Translations under genes and position numbers: made by a program
Source of the DNA: G965215225 sp965215225
GTDB taxonomy: Bacteria > Pseudomonadota > Gammaproteobacteria > CBDBNL01 > JAAOII01
Direction: 5' to 3'
Assembly: GCA_965215225.1 (NCBI GenBank)
Contig: OZ244039.1
Coordinates: 1,984,001 to 2,048,000, forward strand
Length of the DNA stretch: 64,000 bases
Shown here: positions 25,993 to 34,977 of the stretch, one piece after another
Layout of the letters: the number at the start of each line of letters is the position of its first letter
Numbering within the stretch: position 1 is the first letter of the stretch
Notes under the pieces: model-generated
What the model saw: the letters and a program-made list of their open reading frames with translations, nothing else
The model's database searches: none
Told to the model about the DNA's origin: nothing

Positions 25993-26779
25993 GATATCGA
26001 AGATGAATATAAGAGATGAGAGATGGGAGATGGGAGATGGGAGATAAGAGATGGAAGATAAGAGATGGGAGATGGAAAATAAGAGATAAAAGATGAGAGA
26101 TGGGAGATGGGAGATGGGAAGTAAGAGATGAGAGATGAAAGATGAGAGATGAATGAGAGATGGGAGATGGAAAATAAGAGATGAAAGATAAGAGATGAAA
26201 GATGAGAGATGAATGAGAGATGGGAGATGGAAAATAAGAGATGAAAGATAAGAGATGAGAGATGGGAGATGGAAAATAAGAGATGAAAGATGAGAGATGG
26301 GAGGTAAGAGATGAGAGATAAAAGATGAATATGAGAGATAAGAGATGGGAGATAAGAGATGGAAGATGAATATGAGAGATGAGAGATGGAAAATAAAAGA
26401 TGGGAGATAGAAAATGAGAGATGAAAGATGAGAGATGAAAGATGAGAGATGGATGAGAGATAAGAGATGAATATGAGAGATAAGAGATGGAAGATGAATA
26501 TGAGAGATGAGAGATGAATGAGAGATGGGAGATGGGAGATGGGAGATAAGAGATGAGAGATAAAAGATGAGAGATGGGAGATGGAAAATAAGAGATGAGA
26601 GATGGGAGATAAGAGATGGAAGATGAATATGAGAGATGAGAGATGGATGAGAGATAAGAGATGGAAAATAAAAGATGTGAGATAGAAAATGAGATATGAA
26701 AGATGAGAGATGAATGAGAGATAAGAGATGGAAAATAAGAGATGAAAGATGGGAGATGAATATGAGAGATGAGAGATAA
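25990..26779. repeat. Polypurine/polypyrimidine 7-bp tandem repeat, about 790 bp
   Basis: The + strand is almost wholly A and G plus a regular T, built of degenerate 7-mers such as AGAGATG, GGAGATG, GAAAATA, AGAGATA and AAAGATG. Short slips of AAT or AATG interrupt it. Larger blocks of about 60-70 bp recur inside it (for example around 26150 and 26212). It fills the whole gap between two divergent genes. Long open frames on the minus strand here (25964-26797 and 25987-26847) follow from the repeat lacking stop codons; their translation has almost no charged residues and I do not count them as genes. Many units contain GGAG or GAGATG, resembling ribosome-binding sites. Confidence 0.95.
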
Positions 26780-27313
26780 ATGCAAGGAAGCTCGCAAGTG
26801 AGGCTGGCTGTTAAGGCTTTTATGCTATTCACAACCATCCTATTCATTCAGGTTTGCTGGGCTGATGATTTCAGCAAAGTCAAGAAAAATCTTATTGCTA
26901 AGTATCCTTCAGTTGTTATGATGGATGCAAACGAGCTATACCAGGAGCTAAATTCAAAGGGGGAATACTATCTTCTGTTGGATGTCCGCTCACCACAAGA
27001 ATATGCGGTCAGTCACATCTATCAAGCCCAGAATGCACCAAACATTGAAAAGGCAATGGCAATTCTACAAACCAAGAGTCGCCAAACGCCCATACTGGTC
27101 TATTGCTCATTAGGATATAGATCTGCCGAATTGGCATTAGAACTCCAAGAAAGAGGGTTCTCTCAGGTGACCAACCTGGCGGGGTCCTTATTTGAATGGG
27201 CGGACAAGGACTATCCTATCTATCAAGGTGATAATCAAGTGAAAAAGGTGCACCCATACAATTTATGGTGGGGCCGTTATCTTCGCTCGGATTATCGCTC
27301 TTATCGTCCTTAA
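26780..27313 (+). CDS. Secreted rhodanese-domain protein
   Basis: 177 residues. A hydrophobic signal (AFMLFTTILFIQVCWADD) should direct it to the periplasm. A single rhodanese domain covers about 48-150, with LLLDVRSPQEY and the active-site loop YCSLGYRS carrying the catalytic Cys. Rhodaneses move sulfane sulfur or sense phosphate-like anions; the substrate cannot be told. The first ATG (26780) adjoins the polypurine repeat. A GTG at 26798, behind AAGGAAG, gives a cleaner signal peptide (VRLAVKAFM) and is a real alternative start. A purine repeat at its 5' end could vary its expression if repeat number changes. Confidence 0.85.
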   Translation: MQGSSQVRLAVKAFMLFTTILFIQVCWADDFSKVKKNLIAKYPSVVMMDANELYQELNSKGEYYLLLDVRSPQEYAVSHIYQAQNAPNIEKAMAILQTKSRQTPILVYCSLGYRSAELALELQERGFSQVTNLAGSLFEWADKDYPIYQGDNQVKKVHPYNLWWGRYLRSDYRSYRP

Positions 27314-27329
27314 ATCAATTTTCAATTCG

Positions 27330-27902
27330 CTACTTTCTCATTAAAAGTTCATCTAGTTGGCGATGGAACCTATCCCACTGAAAGTTCCAAGGGTCGTCTT
27401 TTCTTAAGCTTCCATCTTCATTCTTTCCTCCAATATCCCTATGACCTACGATAGATTCAATTGTTGGAAATCTCCTCATCAGTAAAGCGCAAAGAACCGC
27501 AAGCTGCTCATACTGAATAGATCTATAGTCGTCAGCACGCCCACCTTCCAGCTCCACACCTATAGAAAAATCATTACAATTTGCTAATTCTTTATAACGG
27601 GATCTGCCTGCATGCCAAGCACAGCGGTCAAAAGGAACAAACTGGAGCAACCTGCCGTCGCGGCGAATAAAAATATGCGCTGATACTTTCAAAGCGCGCA
27701 AATCATGGAATGCTGGATTGCTATCACAATCTAACTCCCCTAAAAACAGCTGGCGAACACAATCTGTCCCATACTCTCCTGGTGGAAGACCTATAGAATG
27801 GACAACAATAAGAAGCACTTGGGTCCCTGGTGGTCTTTTAGCCTGATGAGGAGAAGGGTAGAATACCGCCTCATCTACTAACTGATGCTCATTGATATGC
27901 AT
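27330..27902 (-). CDS. ampD: 1,6-anhydro-N-acetylmuramyl-L-alanine amidase AmpD
   Basis: Cytosolic zinc amidase of the peptidoglycan recycling pathway that cuts the stem peptide from anhydroMurNAc. It has 190 residues (E. coli 183). Zinc ligands are His in VVHSIGLPPGEYG and His in VGHRDIG, with Asp in RKDDPWNF; SIGVELEGG is also typical. There is no signal peptide. It lies one base after the stop of the upstream gene, so they are translated as a pair. Confidence 0.94.
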   Translation of the reverse strand: MHINEHQLVDEAVFYPSPHQAKRPPGTQVLLIVVHSIGLPPGEYGTDCVRQLFLGELDCDSNPAFHDLRALKVSAHIFIRRDGRLLQFVPFDRCAWHAGRSRYKELANCNDFSIGVELEGGRADDYRSIQYEQLAVLCALLMRRFPTIESIVGHRDIGGKNEDGSLRKDDPWNFQWDRFHRQLDELLMRK

Positions 27903-27903
27903 A

Positions 27904-28359
27904 CTAATATTCTGTCATGGCATCTCTTAGCTGGCGACACAATTTTTCTAGTTCAATCAACCATTTAGATAGATCTGCTATGGTTAAAGGCTCATCCTCT
28001 ATCAGTTGTATAGCAGCAAGCTTGTCAAATGACTTGTTCTGCTTGCGGCGCATCTTGTTTAACCAAGAAGAGCTGTCCTCCTCCAGTCGAGTCAATAGGT
28101 TAATTTCAGCTGCATAGCTACCAGCCTGTTTAAGGATAGGCACAATAGCCAGTAGATTGGGTTGTGGTATTCTATTCAAACGGGCTTGAATTTCATTTAC
28201 CAAAGCATCATAAGCTTGTATCAAATGCCAAAGACAGGACTCCTTTAAAGCGGCAATATAGGGTTCTTCTACCTGTTCAATCAGTTCCAATGACAGGCGG
28301 GCATAGAGTAGTTTCTTATTGGTTTCCTCTTGGTATCGGGATAGTAAAGCAGTTTGCAT
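27904..28359 (-). CDS. Conserved small helical protein (DUF6586-like), function unknown
   Basis: 151 residues, predicted almost entirely alpha-helical, with no signal peptide or membrane segment. The pattern (an N-terminal ARLSLELIE, a central SCLWHLIQAYDALVNEI and a C-terminal WLIELEKLCRQLRDAM) reminds me of the uncharacterised DUF6586 family of gammaproteobacteria, but I could not check this. Its stop is one base from the ampD start, so the two are probably co-expressed. Confidence 0.7.
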   Translation of the reverse strand: MQTALLSRYQEETNKKLLYARLSLELIEQVEEPYIAALKESCLWHLIQAYDALVNEIQARLNRIPQPNLLAIVPILKQAGSYAAEINLLTRLEEDSSSWLNKMRRKQNKSFDKLAAIQLIEDEPLTIADLSKWLIELEKLCRQLRDAMTEY

Positions 28360-28482
28360 ATATAGTAGGCTTTAATCTATGTCAATCTATGTCATTATAC
28401 TATTGACTGATTATCTCTAATGACAAGTAAAAATATCAAGGGTGATGTGATTTTATAATAGCAAAGATAGTAGGAAAGCCTT

Positions 28483-29391
28483 ATGAGAATTGCTTATCTA
28501 ATAGTAGCACATGAACACCCAGAAAGACTAAGGACATTAGTTGAAGCCATTGAAGCGCCCTGGGCTGATATTTTTATCCATATAGACAAAAAAGAACCCC
28601 TAGCTCCTTACCAGGAGTGCTTAAAGGATAAGAATGTTCGTTTTATTGAGAACAGGATAAAGGGAAACTGGGCAGGCTGGTCTCTTGTCACAATTCACCT
28701 CAGACTACTCCAAACCGCCTATTCACCTGATTACAAATACTACAAGCTGCTCAGTAATAGTTGCTATCCGGTTAAAAGCAAATCCCATATTTACGATTTT
28801 CTTGCCAAGCACAATGAAAACTTTGTCTGCTATTGGAGCATTACCGGTAAAGGCAAAATAACAAGAGAAAGTGAGAATACAGTCAAGTATTATCACTTTA
28901 TTGATACCATTAATATAGAAAACTTTCTTCGCCGAGAACGCTTTCGCTCCCACCCCATTAAGTATTTTCTCCTCCATCCCATCCAAATTAGCTATTGGTC
29001 TTTGTTCTACTTGCTATTTCATTCAAAGAGACGTCACCTAATAAAGAGATTAATTCCGGTTAGAAGGTTTCCCCCTGGCTTGGAGATACACATAGCAGAT
29101 GATTTTTGGTGCTTAAGAGGTTCTTTTGTTGCCTATTTATTAAAGTTCGTAAATGAGAATCCCGATACTATAAGATTCTTCAAATATATCCTATCCCCTG
29201 CTGAACACCTAGTTCCCTCTTTGTTAATCGCGGCTAAAATGCCCTATAACAGAACACCAATCCATGCTAATATGATGTCAAAACCTTTGAATGCTGAAAA
29301 AATTCTGGAACTACTAGACAAACCGAATATACTATTTATCCGTAAAGTAAAGGATGCTCATCTCTCATTACTAAAAAACATCAACAAATAG
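28483..29391 (+). CDS. GT14-like (core-2/I-branching) glycosyltransferase, copy 1
   Basis: 302 residues of the Branch (core-2/I-branching enzyme) family, which in animals adds beta-1,6-GlcNAc or xylose branches and in bacteria decorates surface glycans. Recognisable marks are the N-terminal AYLIVAHEHPERL, FIHIDKKEP, WAGWSLV, YYKLLSNSCYPVK and the acceptor-end IADDFWCLRG. There is no membrane segment, so it is cytoplasmic or peripheral. It is followed 17 nt later by a close paralogue. The donor and acceptor cannot be read from the sequence. Confidence 0.85.
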   Translation: MRIAYLIVAHEHPERLRTLVEAIEAPWADIFIHIDKKEPLAPYQECLKDKNVRFIENRIKGNWAGWSLVTIHLRLLQTAYSPDYKYYKLLSNSCYPVKSKSHIYDFLAKHNENFVCYWSITGKGKITRESENTVKYYHFIDTINIENFLRRERFRSHPIKYFLLHPIQISYWSLFYLLFHSKRRHLIKRLIPVRRFPPGLEIHIADDFWCLRGSFVAYLLKFVNENPDTIRFFKYILSPAEHLVPSLLIAAKMPYNRTPIHANMMSKPLNAEKILELLDKPNILFIRKVKDAHLSLLKNINK

Positions 29392-29408
29392 GTCGATAGT
29401 TTTTCATA

Positions 29409-30317
29409 ATGAGAGTCGCTTATCTAATAGTAGCCCATAATCACCCAGAAAGACTAAGAAGGCTAGTTGAGGCTATTGAAGCACCTTGGGCGGATATTTT
29501 TATCCATATAGATAAAAGAGAACCCCTAGCTCCCTACCAAGAGTGCTTAAAAGGGAAGGATGTTCGCTTTGTTGAGAACAGGATAAAGGGAAACTGGGCA
29601 GGTTGGTCTCTTGTCACAATTCACCTCAGGCTACTTCAAACTGCCTATTCACCTGATTACAAGTACTACAAACTACTTAGTAATAGTTGCTACCCGGTTA
29701 AAAATCAATCCTTCATTTACAACTTTTTTGCCAAACATAACGAAAACTTCGTCTGCTATTGGAGCATCAGCGAAAAAGACAGAATAACAAAAGAGAAGGC
29801 AAGCACAGTTAAGTATTACCATTTCATTGATGCTATTAATATAGAAAATTTCCTCCGCCCCGAACGCTTTCGCTCTCATCCTATTAAATACTTTTTGCTC
29901 CATCCCATCCAAATTAGCTATTGGTCTTTGTTTTACTTGCTTGTCCATCCCCCCAAAAGACACTTAATAAAGAAATTAATCCCGGTCAGAAAGCCCCCTC
30001 CCGGTTTAGAGATACACATAGCAGATGATTGGTGGTGCTTAAGAGGTCCTTTTGTTGCCTATCTATTAAATTTCATAAATGAGAATCCCGATACCATAAG
30101 ATTTTTCAAATATATCAAAACTCCTTCTGAATACTTAATCCCCTCTTTGTTAGCCGGGTCTAAAATGCCTTACAACAGAACCCTAATCCATGCCAATATG
30201 ATGTCAAATCCATTGAATGCTAACAAAATACTAGAACTATTAAACAACCCAGAGATGCTATTTATCCGTAAAGTGAATGATGATTCCTTCGCGCTACTAA
30301 AAAATATCAACAAATAG
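29409..30317 (+). CDS. GT14-like (core-2/I-branching) glycosyltransferase, copy 2
   Basis: Also 302 residues, collinear with copy 1 without gaps; by eye roughly 85% identical. The same motifs are present (AYLIVAHNHPERL, WAGWSLV, SNSCYPVK, IADDWWCLRG). Differences cluster in residues 125-150 and near the C-terminus, as expected after a tandem duplication followed by divergence that keeps function. The unit length is 926 bp. The sequence around both stop codons (ATCAACAAATAGG) is also duplicated. Confidence 0.85.
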   Translation: MRVAYLIVAHNHPERLRRLVEAIEAPWADIFIHIDKREPLAPYQECLKGKDVRFVENRIKGNWAGWSLVTIHLRLLQTAYSPDYKYYKLLSNSCYPVKNQSFIYNFFAKHNENFVCYWSISEKDRITKEKASTVKYYHFIDAINIENFLRPERFRSHPIKYFLLHPIQISYWSLFYLLVHPPKRHLIKKLIPVRKPPPGLEIHIADDWWCLRGPFVAYLLNFINENPDTIRFFKYIKTPSEYLIPSLLAGSKMPYNRTLIHANMMSNPLNANKILELLNNPEMLFIRKVNDDSFALLKNINK

Positions 30318-30320
30318 GTT

Positions 30321-30326
30321 TATAAT
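30321..30326 (+). promoter_or_regulatory. Possible -10 box of guaB, 8 nt before its ATG
   Basis: TATAAT lies between the second GT14-like stop and the guaB ATG at 30335, with 8 nt between. No convincing -35 was found at 16-18 bp. If used, the transcript would be leaderless or nearly so. Confidence 0.35.
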
Positions 30327-30334
30327 TTTTTACT

Positions 30335-31810
30335 ATGTTATCTATCAAAGGAAATTCACTGACTTTTGACGACCTGCTTCTTATTCCGAAATACACCGAT
30401 GTTTTACCAATAGAAGCCCAAACTCACACCTATCTAACTTCCTCTATTCAGTTAAGTATTCCTTTGCTATCGGCTGCAATGGATACGGTAACTGAGTCTA
30501 GTATGGCAATAGCCATGGCAAAAGCGGGAGGGTTGGGTGTGATTCATAAGAATATGTCAATTGAAAGGCAATGTTCTGAAAGCAATAAAGTAAAAAAACA
30601 CGAGAGTGGTATAGTCCATAATCCCATCACCATTCATCAACAAGCGAGTCTAGATACTCTCCGTCAACTTACCAGTCGTCATGGCATATCTGGAGTGCCA
30701 GTAACCGAAAAAGAAAATTCGACTAGATTAGTAGGGATTGTCACCTCACGCGATTTTCGTTTTGTTGATAAACCAGCACAAAGAGTTGAAGATGTGATGA
30801 CCAAATTTGACAAACTGATCACTGTCCCACCAGATATAGAACCAGAAAAGGCGCGTCAAATAATGCACGAACATCGGATTGAAAAGCTGTTAATTGTGAA
30901 AAAAGATAAGAGTCTCCAGGGCATGATGACATTAAAAGACATTGAGAATGAACAAAAATATCCCAATGCATGTAAGGACAGTGACGGTCGGCTGAGAGTG
31001 GGAAGTTCAATAGGAACAGATGATAGCTGCATAGAAAGAGCAGAGGCCCTAGTATCGACTGGTATAGATGTTTTGGTAATGGATACCGCTCACGCCCATT
31101 CCAAAAAGGTTCTAGATACCCTAAAAATCTGTCGGCAAAAATTTCCTAAGACTCCGATAATGGCAGGTAATATAGCAACCGCAGAGGCAGCGGAGGCCCT
31201 GGCAGAAATAGGAGTAGACTCAGTAAAAGTAGGCATAGGTCCAGGAACCATATGCACCACCAGAATAGTAACTGGTGTAGGCATAGCGCAACTTAGCGCC
31301 ATTGCCGAGGTGGCTGAGGCATTGCATAAGAAATATCCCAATATTACAGTTATCGCAGACGGAGGAATTCGCTATTCTGGCGACCTTGCTAAGGCTCTCG
31401 CCGCTGGTGCCCACGCAGCCATGGCAGGTAACCTCTTTGCTGGCACGAATGAGGCTCCTGGTGAAGTTGTTCTTTATCAAGGGAGATCCTATAAAAAATA
31501 TCGCGGCATGGGATCTCTCAGCGCCCTCAAACAGGGTTCAGGTGATAGGTATTTTCAACAAGAACAACGCAGTGAGAAATTGGTGCCAGAAGGTGTAGAG
31601 GGTATGGTACCAAATCGCGGGCCCGTCAATATGGTAATAGAACAACTAACCGGTGGGCTGCGCGCCGCTATGGGCTATGTGGGCTGCAACACTATTGAAA
31701 AATTACGTCATCAAGCAGAATTTATTCGTATCACCAATGCAGGAATTCAAGAAAGCCATGTCCACGATGTTCACATCACTAGCGAAGCCCCCAATTACCA
31801 CAGAGAATAA
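30335..31810 (+). CDS. guaB: Inosine-5'-monophosphate dehydrogenase
   Basis: Oxidises IMP to XMP with NAD+, the committed step to GMP. It has 491 residues. The barrel starts with LTFDDLLLIPKYTDVLP; two CBS domains occupy about residues 95-210. The catalytic loop is GIGPGTICTTR with the nucleophilic Cys near residue 306, and the phosphate site is DGGIRYSGD. guaA does not follow; instead a strong terminator does. Confidence 0.96.
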   Translation: MLSIKGNSLTFDDLLLIPKYTDVLPIEAQTHTYLTSSIQLSIPLLSAAMDTVTESSMAIAMAKAGGLGVIHKNMSIERQCSESNKVKKHESGIVHNPITIHQQASLDTLRQLTSRHGISGVPVTEKENSTRLVGIVTSRDFRFVDKPAQRVEDVMTKFDKLITVPPDIEPEKARQIMHEHRIEKLLIVKKDKSLQGMMTLKDIENEQKYPNACKDSDGRLRVGSSIGTDDSCIERAEALVSTGIDVLVMDTAHAHSKKVLDTLKICRQKFPKTPIMAGNIATAEAAEALAEIGVDSVKVGIGPGTICTTRIVTGVGIAQLSAIAEVAEALHKKYPNITVIADGGIRYSGDLAKALAAGAHAAMAGNLFAGTNEAPGEVVLYQGRSYKKYRGMGSLSALKQGSGDRYFQQEQRSEKLVPEGVEGMVPNRGPVNMVIEQLTGGLRAAMGYVGCNTIEKLRHQAEFIRITNAGIQESHVHDVHITSEAPNYHRE

Positions 31811-31851
31811 TAGCCTGTTAGAAGTCTAAGACAATTTGTTGGACAAAAAAG

Positions 31852-31888
31852 AGGGGCTAGTTGAGAAAGATTCTCAACTGCCCCTTTC
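31852..31888. terminator. Bidirectional intrinsic terminator between guaB and amtB
   Basis: A hairpin of AGGGGC-T-AGTTGAGA and TCTCAACT-GCCCCT: 14 base pairs with one bulged T and a 5-nt loop (31867-31871). An A-run precedes it (31845-31850, a T-run on the minus strand) and a T-rich stretch follows. It sits between two convergent genes and fits both. Confidence 0.8.
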
Positions 31889-31946
31889 GTTTAGTTAATT
31901 GCTAATAAAAGAAATATAAGCGAATATAAACTCACTTTTTAATTTC

Positions 31947-33221
31947 CTATAGCCTATAACCACTCTCCTCATGCTGCGAAATATCTATCCCTTGATTTTC
32001 TTCGTCTTCACTTACTCGTAAAGGCGTAACAAGACCAACCAACTTCAGACAAATATAAGCAGCTACACCAGTATAGACAAACACATAGGCTGTGCCTAGT
32101 ATCTGATTCATCAGTTGTTGTCCAAGCGTAACCCCATCTAACCCTACTCCGCCAAGAGCTTGGCTAACAAATATTCCGGTAAGAACGCTTCCTAGTGCGC
32201 CGCAAACTCCATGCACCGGAAAAACATCCAAAGAGTCATCTATCTTGAGCACTCCTTTTACCAGATGCAATACGCTATAACAAACAATGGAACTAATTAC
32301 ACCTATTGCTAAAGCACCCATAGGACCAACAAAGCCACAAGCAGGCGTAATAGCAACCAAGCCAGCAACCATACCTGTAACTATGCCTAACATGCTGGGT
32401 TTACCGTGTCTCCACCACTCAATAAACATCCAGGTTAGAGCAGCTGCAGCCGTTCCTACCTGAGTGACTAGAATAGCCATGGCAGCATCGCCATTAGCCG
32501 CTAAAGCGCTACCTCCGTTAAAGCCAAACCAGCCTACCCACAGAATTCCAGCACCAGTAACCGTCATAGTCATATTATGAGGGGGGCTGGGATGCTGAAA
32601 ATCGCGCCGAGGACCTATAACCAAAGCGGCTACCAATGCAGTAGTGCCCGCGGTAAGATGAACTACCATGCCACCAGCAAAGTCCAATATCCCAAGTTGG
32701 GCTAACCAACCGCCGCCCCATACCTGATGGGCAATGGGAAAATAAACTACTATCAACCATAGGATACTAAACAACAGGATAGCTGAAAAACGCATCCGTT
32801 CAGCAAATCCTCCAACAATCAGAGCAGGTGTAATCGCAGCAAAGGTCAGTTGAAACATAATGAATAGACTCTCTGGTATAGTCCCTTCCATTGATTCTCT
32901 TCCTACTCCATTAAGGAATAGCTTACTTAGCCCACCAACAAAGGAATTGATGCCACCTCCATCGGTAAATGCAAGACTATACCCAATCACTACCCATAGG
33001 ATAGAAGAAAGGCATACTATCATGAAACACTGCATCAAAACGGACAAGACATTTTTACTCCGCACCAATCCAGCATAGAATAACGACAGACCAGGCAGCA
33101 CCATAAATAACACAAAAGCTGAAGCAACCAATATCCATGCAGTATCGCCCGCTTGAAGATCCTCAGCTGCAACAACCATGGGGAAGAACGCAACGAGCCC
33201 TAATAATAATTTTGTTTTCAT
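31947..33221 (-). CDS. amtB: Ammonium transporter AmtB
   Basis: Inner-membrane ammonium channel of the Amt/Mep/Rh family, 424 residues. A cleavable signal-like N-terminus (about 1-19) is followed by about eleven membrane segments. The family signature FGFNGGSALAANGDA and the two pore histidines (VVHLTAGTTALV and FPVHGVCGALG) are present. The ATG lies behind GGAGACAAGG, one of the few strong SDs here, and overlaps the glnK stop by 4 nt. GlnK is expected to block the pore when nitrogen is plentiful. Confidence 0.95.
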   Translation of the reverse strand: MKTKLLLGLVAFFPMVVAAEDLQAGDTAWILVASAFVLFMVLPGLSLFYAGLVRSKNVLSVLMQCFMIVCLSSILWVVIGYSLAFTDGGGINSFVGGLSKLFLNGVGRESMEGTIPESLFIMFQLTFAAITPALIVGGFAERMRFSAILLFSILWLIVVYFPIAHQVWGGGWLAQLGILDFAGGMVVHLTAGTTALVAALVIGPRRDFQHPSPPHNMTMTVTGAGILWVGWFGFNGGSALAANGDAAMAILVTQVGTAAAALTWMFIEWWRHGKPSMLGIVTGMVAGLVAITPACGFVGPMGALAIGVISSIVCYSVLHLVKGVLKIDDSLDVFPVHGVCGALGSVLTGIFVSQALGGVGLDGVTLGQQLMNQILGTAYVFVYTGVAAYICLKLVGLVTPLRVSEDEENQGIDISQHEESGYRL

Positions 33222-33556
33222 AATGCCTTGTCTCCTTCTTCTTGCGTTCTAATACGCAGAGCATTTTCTAATGGTAAAACGAAAACCTTGCCATCACCTA
33301 TATTACCGGTTGAAGCATTCTCGCTTATAGCTTGAGTAACCTGTTCTACTTGCTTATCCTCCACCGCTATCTCTAACTTTACCTTTGGTAATAGATCAAC
33401 AAAATACTCGGTTTCACGATATACCTCCTTATAACCCTTTTGGCGGCCAAACCCTTTCACCTCAGTGACTGTCACGCCCTGAACACCCATATTCTTTAAA
33501 GCATCCTTGACTTTCTCCAATCTATGAGGCTTGATAATTGCCATTATCATCTTCAT
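33218..33556 (-). CDS. glnK: Nitrogen regulatory protein P-II (GlnK)
   Basis: 112-residue PII signal protein that reads 2-oxoglutarate and ATP/ADP and controls AmtB. The T-loop holds the uridylylated tyrosine in ETEYFVDLLPK, and the C-terminal region GDGKVFVLPLENALRIRT is standard. A good SD (GAGGAG) precedes the ATG. Upstream (33557-33703) I found no GG-N10-GC sigma-54 element, so control by NtrC is not supported by what I can see. Confidence 0.94.
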   Translation of the reverse strand: MKMIMAIIKPHRLEKVKDALKNMGVQGVTVTEVKGFGRQKGYKEVYRETEYFVDLLPKVKLEIAVEDKQVEQVTQAISENASTGNIGDGKVFVLPLENALRIRTQEEGDKAL

Positions 33557-33703
33557 ATATATCTCCTCATTGAAATAATAATATTAAAATAACACCAAGA
33601 AATCATACGTGGCTTGATCACGTCGTTCTATGGTGAAAGAAAATTTTTGATAAAAAAATTATATCAGTGTTTGATTATATCAGTTTTTTAAAATAAAAGG
33701 CAT

Positions 33704-34192
33704 TTAATATGCCTTAATATCTACCCTAGTGCCTAATCTTAACAGCTCGAACAGTTCAATCACATCCTCATTAGACACTCTTATACAACCATGAGAAGCA
33801 GGAGAGCCCAACAAATGAACATCCGGCGTCCCATGAATATAGATATATCTAGCCATAGTATCTACCGAACCACCTTTATTCACTCCAACTTGACAACCAC
33901 TAAGCCATAAAATACGGCTGAGTATCCAATCTCGCCCCGGCATTTTGGCAGCCAAAGACTCGTCATATATTTCATTGGTCCAGCGCCGAGCTATAAAGAC
34001 AGCACCAAGCGGCAACCCTTTTCCTATCTTTGCTCTTATAATATGTCTGCCAAGTGGAGTGCAGTAAGAACCTTTCTCATTACCAGTCCCTCTAGCCGCT
34101 GTAGATACCAAATAAGCCTTAAGAAGACTATCACTATTAAAAGTGAGTAGCTTCTGCTTGGCAACATTTATAATAACCCTATCAACTAACAT
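33704..34192 (-). CDS. L,D-transpeptidase (YkuD domain)
   Basis: 162 residues consisting almost only of a YkuD catalytic domain, with the active-site signature YIYIHGTP and SHGCIRVSNEDV, containing the catalytic His and Cys. Members make 3-3 peptidoglycan cross-links or anchor proteins to peptidoglycan. No signal peptide or lipobox is present in front of the domain (VDRVIINVAKQKLL), unlike periplasmic LdtA-E. The start codon is only 2 nt from the divergent elyC-like start, so each promoter must lie inside the other gene. Confidence 0.88.
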   Translation of the reverse strand: MLVDRVIINVAKQKLLTFNSDSLLKAYLVSTAARGTGNEKGSYCTPLGRHIIRAKIGKGLPLGAVFIARRWTNEIYDESLAAKMPGRDWILSRILWLSGCQVGVNKGGSVDTMARYIYIHGTPDVHLLGSPASHGCIRVSNEDVIELFELLRLGTRVDIKAY

Positions 34193-34194
34193 AT

Positions 34195-34977
34195 ATGGTT
34201 CTTAACAAGATCATAAGCGCGTTCTTCCAACCCATGCCCTTAGCCTTTATAGGCTGTGTCTTGGGGCTTATATTACTGTTCTCTTTTCGCCGCACTGCAA
34301 TTTATATCATTAGCTTATCTTTACTACAATTATGGCTTTTTAGCCTCTCGCCGGTTGCTAATCTTCTCTATTATAACTTGACGAAACGACATCCTCCAGT
34401 AGCTTTTTTAGACCAACAGGTAGATTACATAGTAGTCCTAGGTTCTTCCAGCCACAATAACGCTCATCCCTCAATTTTTAATAAGCTATCATCTACGGCT
34501 ATCCTAAGACTATTAGAAGGCGTCCGATTACTTAAAAATCAAACTACCGCTCATCTATGGTTCAGTGGAATCAACCGGTTCAATATAAGTCACCCTGACT
34601 TAATGAGGGAAGCAGCTATAGAATTAGGAGTTCCTGCCGAGCGAATCCTCTCATATGAAGATGTTCACAACACCCGCACTGAAATCAAAGCTCTGAAAGA
34701 AAATACAGCTCTTGGAGATAATATCGTAATAGTGTCTTCCTCTTACCATCTACCCCGTGTTGCTTTGTGGGCTAAATTCTATCAGCTCTACCCTCTTTAT
34801 GCGCCTGCCGACAATTTCGCTCCGCCATCGCTACCTCTCAATGGTATTAAGCTATTAAGATCACTAGTGCCAAGTCCAGGTGCCCTTGGTACCAGTAATC
34901 TAGCTATCCATGAGTACCTCGGTATTGCACACTGGTACATGCTCACTCGATGGCGGCTGTTGAATGAGAATAGTTGA
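34195..34977 (+). CDS. ElyC/YdcF-like DUF218 membrane protein
   Basis: 260 residues. Two N-terminal hydrophobic segments (about 15-30 and 34-57) are followed by a DUF218 domain (about 78-250) with IVVLGSSSHN, LRLLEGVRLL, LWFSGI, HNTRTEIKAL and VSSSYHLPRVALWA. E. coli ElyC supports undecaprenyl phosphate-dependent envelope synthesis; the molecular activity is uncertain. The last 14 nt overlap the tsaC-like start. Confidence 0.85.
   Translation: MVLNKIISAFFQPMPLAFIGCVLGLILLFSFRRTAIYIISLSLLQLWLFSLSPVANLLYYNLTKRHPPVAFLDQQVDYIVVLGSSSHNNAHPSIFNKLSSTAILRLLEGVRLLKNQTTAHLWFSGINRFNISHPDLMREAAIELGVPAERILSYEDVHNTRTEIKALKENTALGDNIVIVSSSYHLPRVALWAKFYQLYPLYAPADNFAPPSLPLNGIKLLRSLVPSPGALGTSNLAIHEYLGIAHWYMLTRWRLLNENS

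Noticed and set aside
25964..26847. Two long open frames (277 and 286 codons) on the minus strand through the purine repeat
   Set aside because: The 7-mer repeat has no stop codons in these frames. The translation is a Ser/His/Leu/Ile repeat with almost no charge, and the two frames overlap almost fully. They are by-products of the repeat.
33557..33703. Sigma-54 promoter upstream of glnK
   Set aside because: I looked for a GG-N10-GC element (TGGCAC-N5-TTGCA) on the minus strand and found none convincing.
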